Below, in pieces: positions 60,561-64,000 of a DNA stretch of 64,000 nt. The position numbers were made by a program, and so were the translations under genes. The notes beneath the pieces were generated by a model. It was not told where the DNA came from and did not search any database. It saw only the letters and a list, made by a program, of their open reading frames with translations. Every line of letters begins with the position of its first letter. The stretch's first letter is position 1. This stretch comes from Actinoplanes oblitus (GTDB lineage: Bacteria; Actinomycetota; Actinomycetes; Mycobacteriales; Micromonosporaceae): the NCBI RefSeq assembly GCF_030252345.1, contig NZ_CP126980.1, forward strand, positions 1,565,501-1,629,500. The letters run 5' to 3'.

Positions 60561-60870
60561 CTGGTCACACGGCGTACTGGTCACGCGGCGTACTGGTCAC
60601 GCGGCGTACTGGTCACACCGCGCGCACTGGTCACACCGCGCGCACTGGTCACACCGCGCGCACTGGTCACACCGCGCGCACTGGTCACACCGCGCGCACT
60701 GGTCACACCGCGCGCACTGGTCACACCGCGCGCACTGGTCACACCGCGCGCACTGGTCACACCGCGCGCACCGGTCACACCGCGCGCACCGGTCACACCG
60801 CGCGCACCGGTCACGTCGCGCGCACTGGCCACAGGGTGCGGACCGGTCACGGCCCGCGCACCGGCCACAT
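60561..60870. repeat. Minisatellite of 16-bp then 18-bp units (about 18 copies)
   Basis: Copies of (C/A)CTGGTCAC start at 60561, 60577, 60593 and 60609 (16-bp period), then every 18 bp from 60609 through about 60861. The main 18-bp unit is CTGGTCACACCGCGCGCA, becoming CCGGTCACACCGCGCGCA and then diverging at the right end. Both periods are stated from direct counting. Confidence 0.92.
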
Positions 60871-61019
60871 TCCGTGCAGCCGCGACAGCCCGCCCACCCT
60901 GGGGGTGGGCCCCCGGAAGCAGTGTGGCGCAAGCGCGGTGGCGCCGCGAGCCAGGCTGTGGATAACCATCGGCGGGCGCGTTTCCGTTGAAGTGACCCAC
61001 GGGCTGCGGGCCACCGTCG

Positions 61020-61400
61020 GTGCCGGCGCCCTACCCCGGGCCCGAACAGCACCGTCAGGGCCAGCTGGGGTTGTTGGGCTGGTGTTCGTGGTGGTGTGCG
61101 GGGCTCGGATGGCACCGTCAGGGCCAGCTGGGGTTGTTGGGCTGGTGTTCGTGGTGGTGTGCGGGGCTCGGATGGCACCGTCAGGGCCAGCTGGGGTTGT
61201 TGGGCTGGTACTCACGGTGGTGTGCGGGGCTCGGAGAGCACCGTCAGGGCCAGCTGGGGTTGTTGGGCTGGTACTCACGGTGGTGTGCGGGGCTCGGATG
61301 GCACCGTCAGGGCCAGCTGGGGTTGTTGGGCTGGTACTCACGGTGGTGTCCCGGGCCCGGAGAGGACCACCAGGACCAGCCGAGGTCATCGGTCGGCCGG
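61020..61400. repeat. Tandem array of about six 63-bp units related to the 24.9-kb array
   Basis: Units of 63 bp have core CACCGTCAGGGCCAGC, a 12-base spacer TGGGGTTGTTGG, then GCTGGTACTCACGGTG, and a linker GTGTGCGGGGCTCGGATGG. The core and its inverted copy match the units at 24948-25305; the 9-bp difference in period (63 versus 72) equals the spacer difference (12 versus 21). No coding role is seen. Confidence 0.88.
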
Positions 61401-61620
61401 CGGGCGGGACCGTGACCAGCAACTCCATGGCCCGGCAAGCAAACCCCGACCACCCGTAGACCACGACCGGCGACCGGGCGGTTCCCCGGCCGCCGAGACG
61501 GCGTTCCGGGACGAGGCGGACGTGGTCAGAGCGACCTCGCTGCCGGACCCGGCGATCTCCCGCACAGCAAACGCACCTGCCAGCGACTGTGGAAACGGTG
61601 CGGAGCCGCCCGCCGTGGGG

Positions 61621-62412
61621 TCAGGCGCGGCAGAGGATCTCGCCGTGCGGGATGGTGAACCAGCCGTCCGGCGACTCCGACCACTCGCGCCAGGCGGCGG
61701 ACAGGCGCTCGAGGTCGGCCCGCGTCGCGGCGCCGGTGCGCAGCGCCGTGGTGGCCATCTCCGACTTCAGGATGCGGTCGGCCCACATGCCGCCCCACCA
61801 TCGCCGGTCGGCGTCGTCGGCGAAGCCCCAGACACTCGCGGTGGCCGTCACGTCGGTGAATCCGGCGGCGCGGGCCCAGGACAGCATCCGGCGGCCGGCG
61901 TCCGGCTCGCCGCCGTTGCCGCGAGCGATCCGCTGGTACAGCGCCAGCCACTCGTCCAGCTCCGGGATCAGCGGGAACCAGGTGAAGCCGGCGTAGTCGC
62001 TGTCGCGCGCGGCCACCACGCCGCCGGACCGGGTCACCCGGCGCATCTCGCGCAGCGCGGCGACCGGGTCGGTGACGTGTTGCAGCACCTGATGGGCGTG
62101 CACCACGTCGAAGCTGTCGTCCGGGAAGTCGAGGGCGTGCACGTCGCCGACCGCGAAGTCGACGTTGGCCAGGCCGCGCCGCGCGATCTCGGCACGTGCC
62201 ACGTCCAGCGCGGCGTCGGTCTGCTCCAGGGCGGTGACCCGTGTGACGTGCGTCGCCAGGTCGGCGGTGATGGTGCCGGGGCCGCATCCGACGTCCAGCA
62301 GGGTGAATCCGGAGGAAAGATGCGGCAGCAGGTATGCCGCCGAATTCTCTGCGGTGCGCCAGCGGTGTGAGCGCAAGACCGACTCGTGGTGCCCGTGGGT
62401 GTACGTCGCCAT
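61621..62412 (-). CDS. SAM-dependent class I methyltransferase
   Basis: A 263-residue methyltransferase of the UbiE/COQ5-like group. The SAM loop is LLDVGCGPGTITADLA (motif I), then VTALEQTDAALDVARAEIAR, FAVGDVHALDFPDDSFDVVH and LQHVTDPVAALREMRRVTR. The C-terminal half, with WFPLIPELDEWLALYQRIAR, is typical of small-molecule methyltransferases. The substrate is unknown. The start ATG at 62412 lies behind GAGGG; earlier ATGs would extend into the intergenic region. It is divergent from asd with a 102-base gap that contains the promoters. Confidence 0.9.
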   Translation of the reverse strand: MATYTHGHHESVLRSHRWRTAENSAAYLLPHLSSGFTLLDVGCGPGTITADLATHVTRVTALEQTDAALDVARAEIARRGLANVDFAVGDVHALDFPDDSFDVVHAHQVLQHVTDPVAALREMRRVTRSGGVVAARDSDYAGFTWFPLIPELDEWLALYQRIARGNGGEPDAGRRMLSWARAAGFTDVTATASVWGFADDADRRWWGGMWADRILKSEMATTALRTGAATRADLERLSAAWREWSESPDGWFTIPHGEILCRA

Positions 62413-62442
62413 GCCCTCGAAGCTAGTCCCGTTGTCCTCTAA

Positions 62443-63540
<1,098 letters not shown>

Positions 63541-63551
63541 TCCGTCCTACG

Positions 63552-63587
63552 AGCCGCCCCCGCCGCGAGTCCGCGGCGGGGGCGGCT
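63552..63587. terminator. Intrinsic terminator after asd
   Basis: Hairpin with arms GCCGCCCCCGCCGCG and CGCGGCGGGGGCGGC around a four-base loop, followed by TTTGTGTT. A good intrinsic terminator for asd. Confidence 0.88.
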
Positions 63588-63779
63588 TTGTGTTCCCAGG
63601 CTTCCGTGGCGCTCGATGAGGTCTCTGTGGTGTGAATGCGAGCGGGAAGCCGGGCGAATGCGCCGGGTGGCTCGTTCCGATGGGGTATGACGGTCAATCC
63701 ACTCGGCTCCACAATGGAAATCTTGGGCATTTTGCCCGAATCGGTAGCGCATGGTCGTTTTTAGTTGCACAGTGATGGA
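63588..63779. promoter_or_regulatory. Promoter region of the small conserved gene
   Basis: The 190 bases upstream of the last gene contain AGTTGCAC at about 63763-63770, a half-site resembling the GTGCAACTTGCAC element at 56528. No other element is recognised. Confidence 0.25.
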
Positions 63780-63986
63780 ATGAACGACAGTGGGCTCGGC
63801 GGGGCGGGCTACTTCTGGTGCCTCCGACACCATCGGGTCGAGATCGGCGACGACGTGTGTCCCGCCCAATTCCGGCTCGGCCCGTTCGCCACGGCTGACG
63901 AAGCGACGCGGGCCCTCGAAACGGTCGAGAAGCGCAATGCCGAGTGGGATGCCGAGGACGCTCGCTGGACCGGAGAGAGCAGCTAG
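63780..63986 (+). CDS. Small conserved protein with SPOR-like repeat
   Basis: A 68-residue protein. It reads GYFWCLRHHRVEIGDDVCPA then FRLGPFATADEATRALETVE and KRNAEWDAEDARW. Two Cys and two His near the start (CLRHH, DDVC) could bind metal, and the middle resembles SPOR-like small actinobacterial proteins (LGPFATADEA). The ATG at 63780 is preceded by GATGGA; an earlier ATG at 63765 is possible. Function is unknown. Confidence 0.75.
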   Translation: MNDSGLGGAGYFWCLRHHRVEIGDDVCPAQFRLGPFATADEATRALETVEKRNAEWDAEDARWTGESS

Positions 63987-64000
63987 ACCGTCACCTCGCT

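Larger units (their letters stand above)
60413..61620. other. Long gene-free region filled with repeats
   Basis: About 1.2 kb between convergent genes without a credible CDS. It contains a minisatellite (60561-60870) and a second tandem array (61020-61400), listed separately. Open frames crossing them are periodic and have no family match. Confidence 0.8.

Noticed and set aside
60561..60870. Repeat array considered as a CRISPR
   Set aside because: Units are contiguous, 16-18 bp, with no unique spacers and no cas genes nearby.

Overview
The window is GC-rich DNA from a filamentous actinobacterium, most likely a Micromonosporaceae member close to Actinoplanes. This placement is inferred from gene content and gene order, not from a database search. 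Pointers are frequent GTG (and one TTG) starts, DUF3145, DUF3052 and DUF2637 proteins, a single-chain AceE, a fasR-fabD-fabH-acpP-fabF-accD cluster, and an actinobacterial RNase P RNA. The sequence looks chromosomal and mostly core. I see no phage, integrase, transposase, CRISPR array or biosynthetic cluster.

Layout. 1-2.8 kb: 3' end of argS, then a Tat-exported 5'-nucleotidase. 2.8-7.2 kb (minus): repeat-bearing membrane protein, MerR/GyrI-like regulator, Ser/Thr kinase with a broken C-terminal frame, YdeI-like protein, small membrane protein. 7.5-14.5 kb: STAS protein, pfkB-surE pair, HelD-type helicase, alpha/beta hydrolase, beta-carbonic anhydrase. 14.5-23.6 kb: DUF3145, GH3 lipoprotein and the fatty acid synthesis operon with its PucR-type regulator. 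23.8-26.2 kb: TetR regulator, tandem repeat array, secreted membrane-anchored protein. 26.5-36.6 kb: gltX coupled to an AlkZ-like protein, RibD-like reductase, aceE, YjbQ-like protein, fused E1 alpha/beta-like protein, DUF3052, AhpE-like peroxiredoxin. 36.9 kb: tRNA-Val. 39.2-41.9 kb: primase/polymerase-like protein divergent from an XRE regulator and a coupled flavoprotein. 42.0-44.7 kb: Nif3-like, zinc-ribbon and RNase H/phosphatase genes with GTGA overlaps. 44.8-48.1 kb: chitinase, then DUF3311 plus a monocarboxylate-type symporter. 48.2-55.0 kb: DUF2637 protein, lipoprotein, hybrid histidine kinase facing a GGDEF-EAL protein, then rnpB. 55.1-60.4 kb: TauE exporter, TIR-domain protein, divergent GAPDH homologue, Ser/Thr dehydratase, membrane protein, M15 peptidase. 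60.4-61.6 kb: repeat-filled non-coding stretch. 61.6-64 kb: methyltransferase divergent from asd, and a small conserved protein.

How the genes work together. The fab operon makes malonyl-ACP and runs initiation and elongation; a nested palindrome ahead of fabD may be the operator for the PucR/FasR-like regulator. AceE supplies acetyl-CoA. Chitinase and the GH3 lipoprotein point to amino-sugar polymer scavenging. The hybrid kinase and GGDEF-EAL protein are probably signalling proteins.

Most unusual items: two distant arrays (24.9 and 61.0 kb) built from the same inverted-repeat element, a 16/18-bp minisatellite at 60.6 kb, a shared motif TGCAACTTGCACAA upstream of the primase-like/XRE pair and of the TIR/GAPDH pair, a GAPDH homologue lacking the catalytic histidine and phosphate-site motifs, and a one-base frame break in a Ser/Thr kinase. 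I found no clearly new multi-gene system. The XRE/flavoprotein/primase-like locus and the TIR gene are the best candidates.
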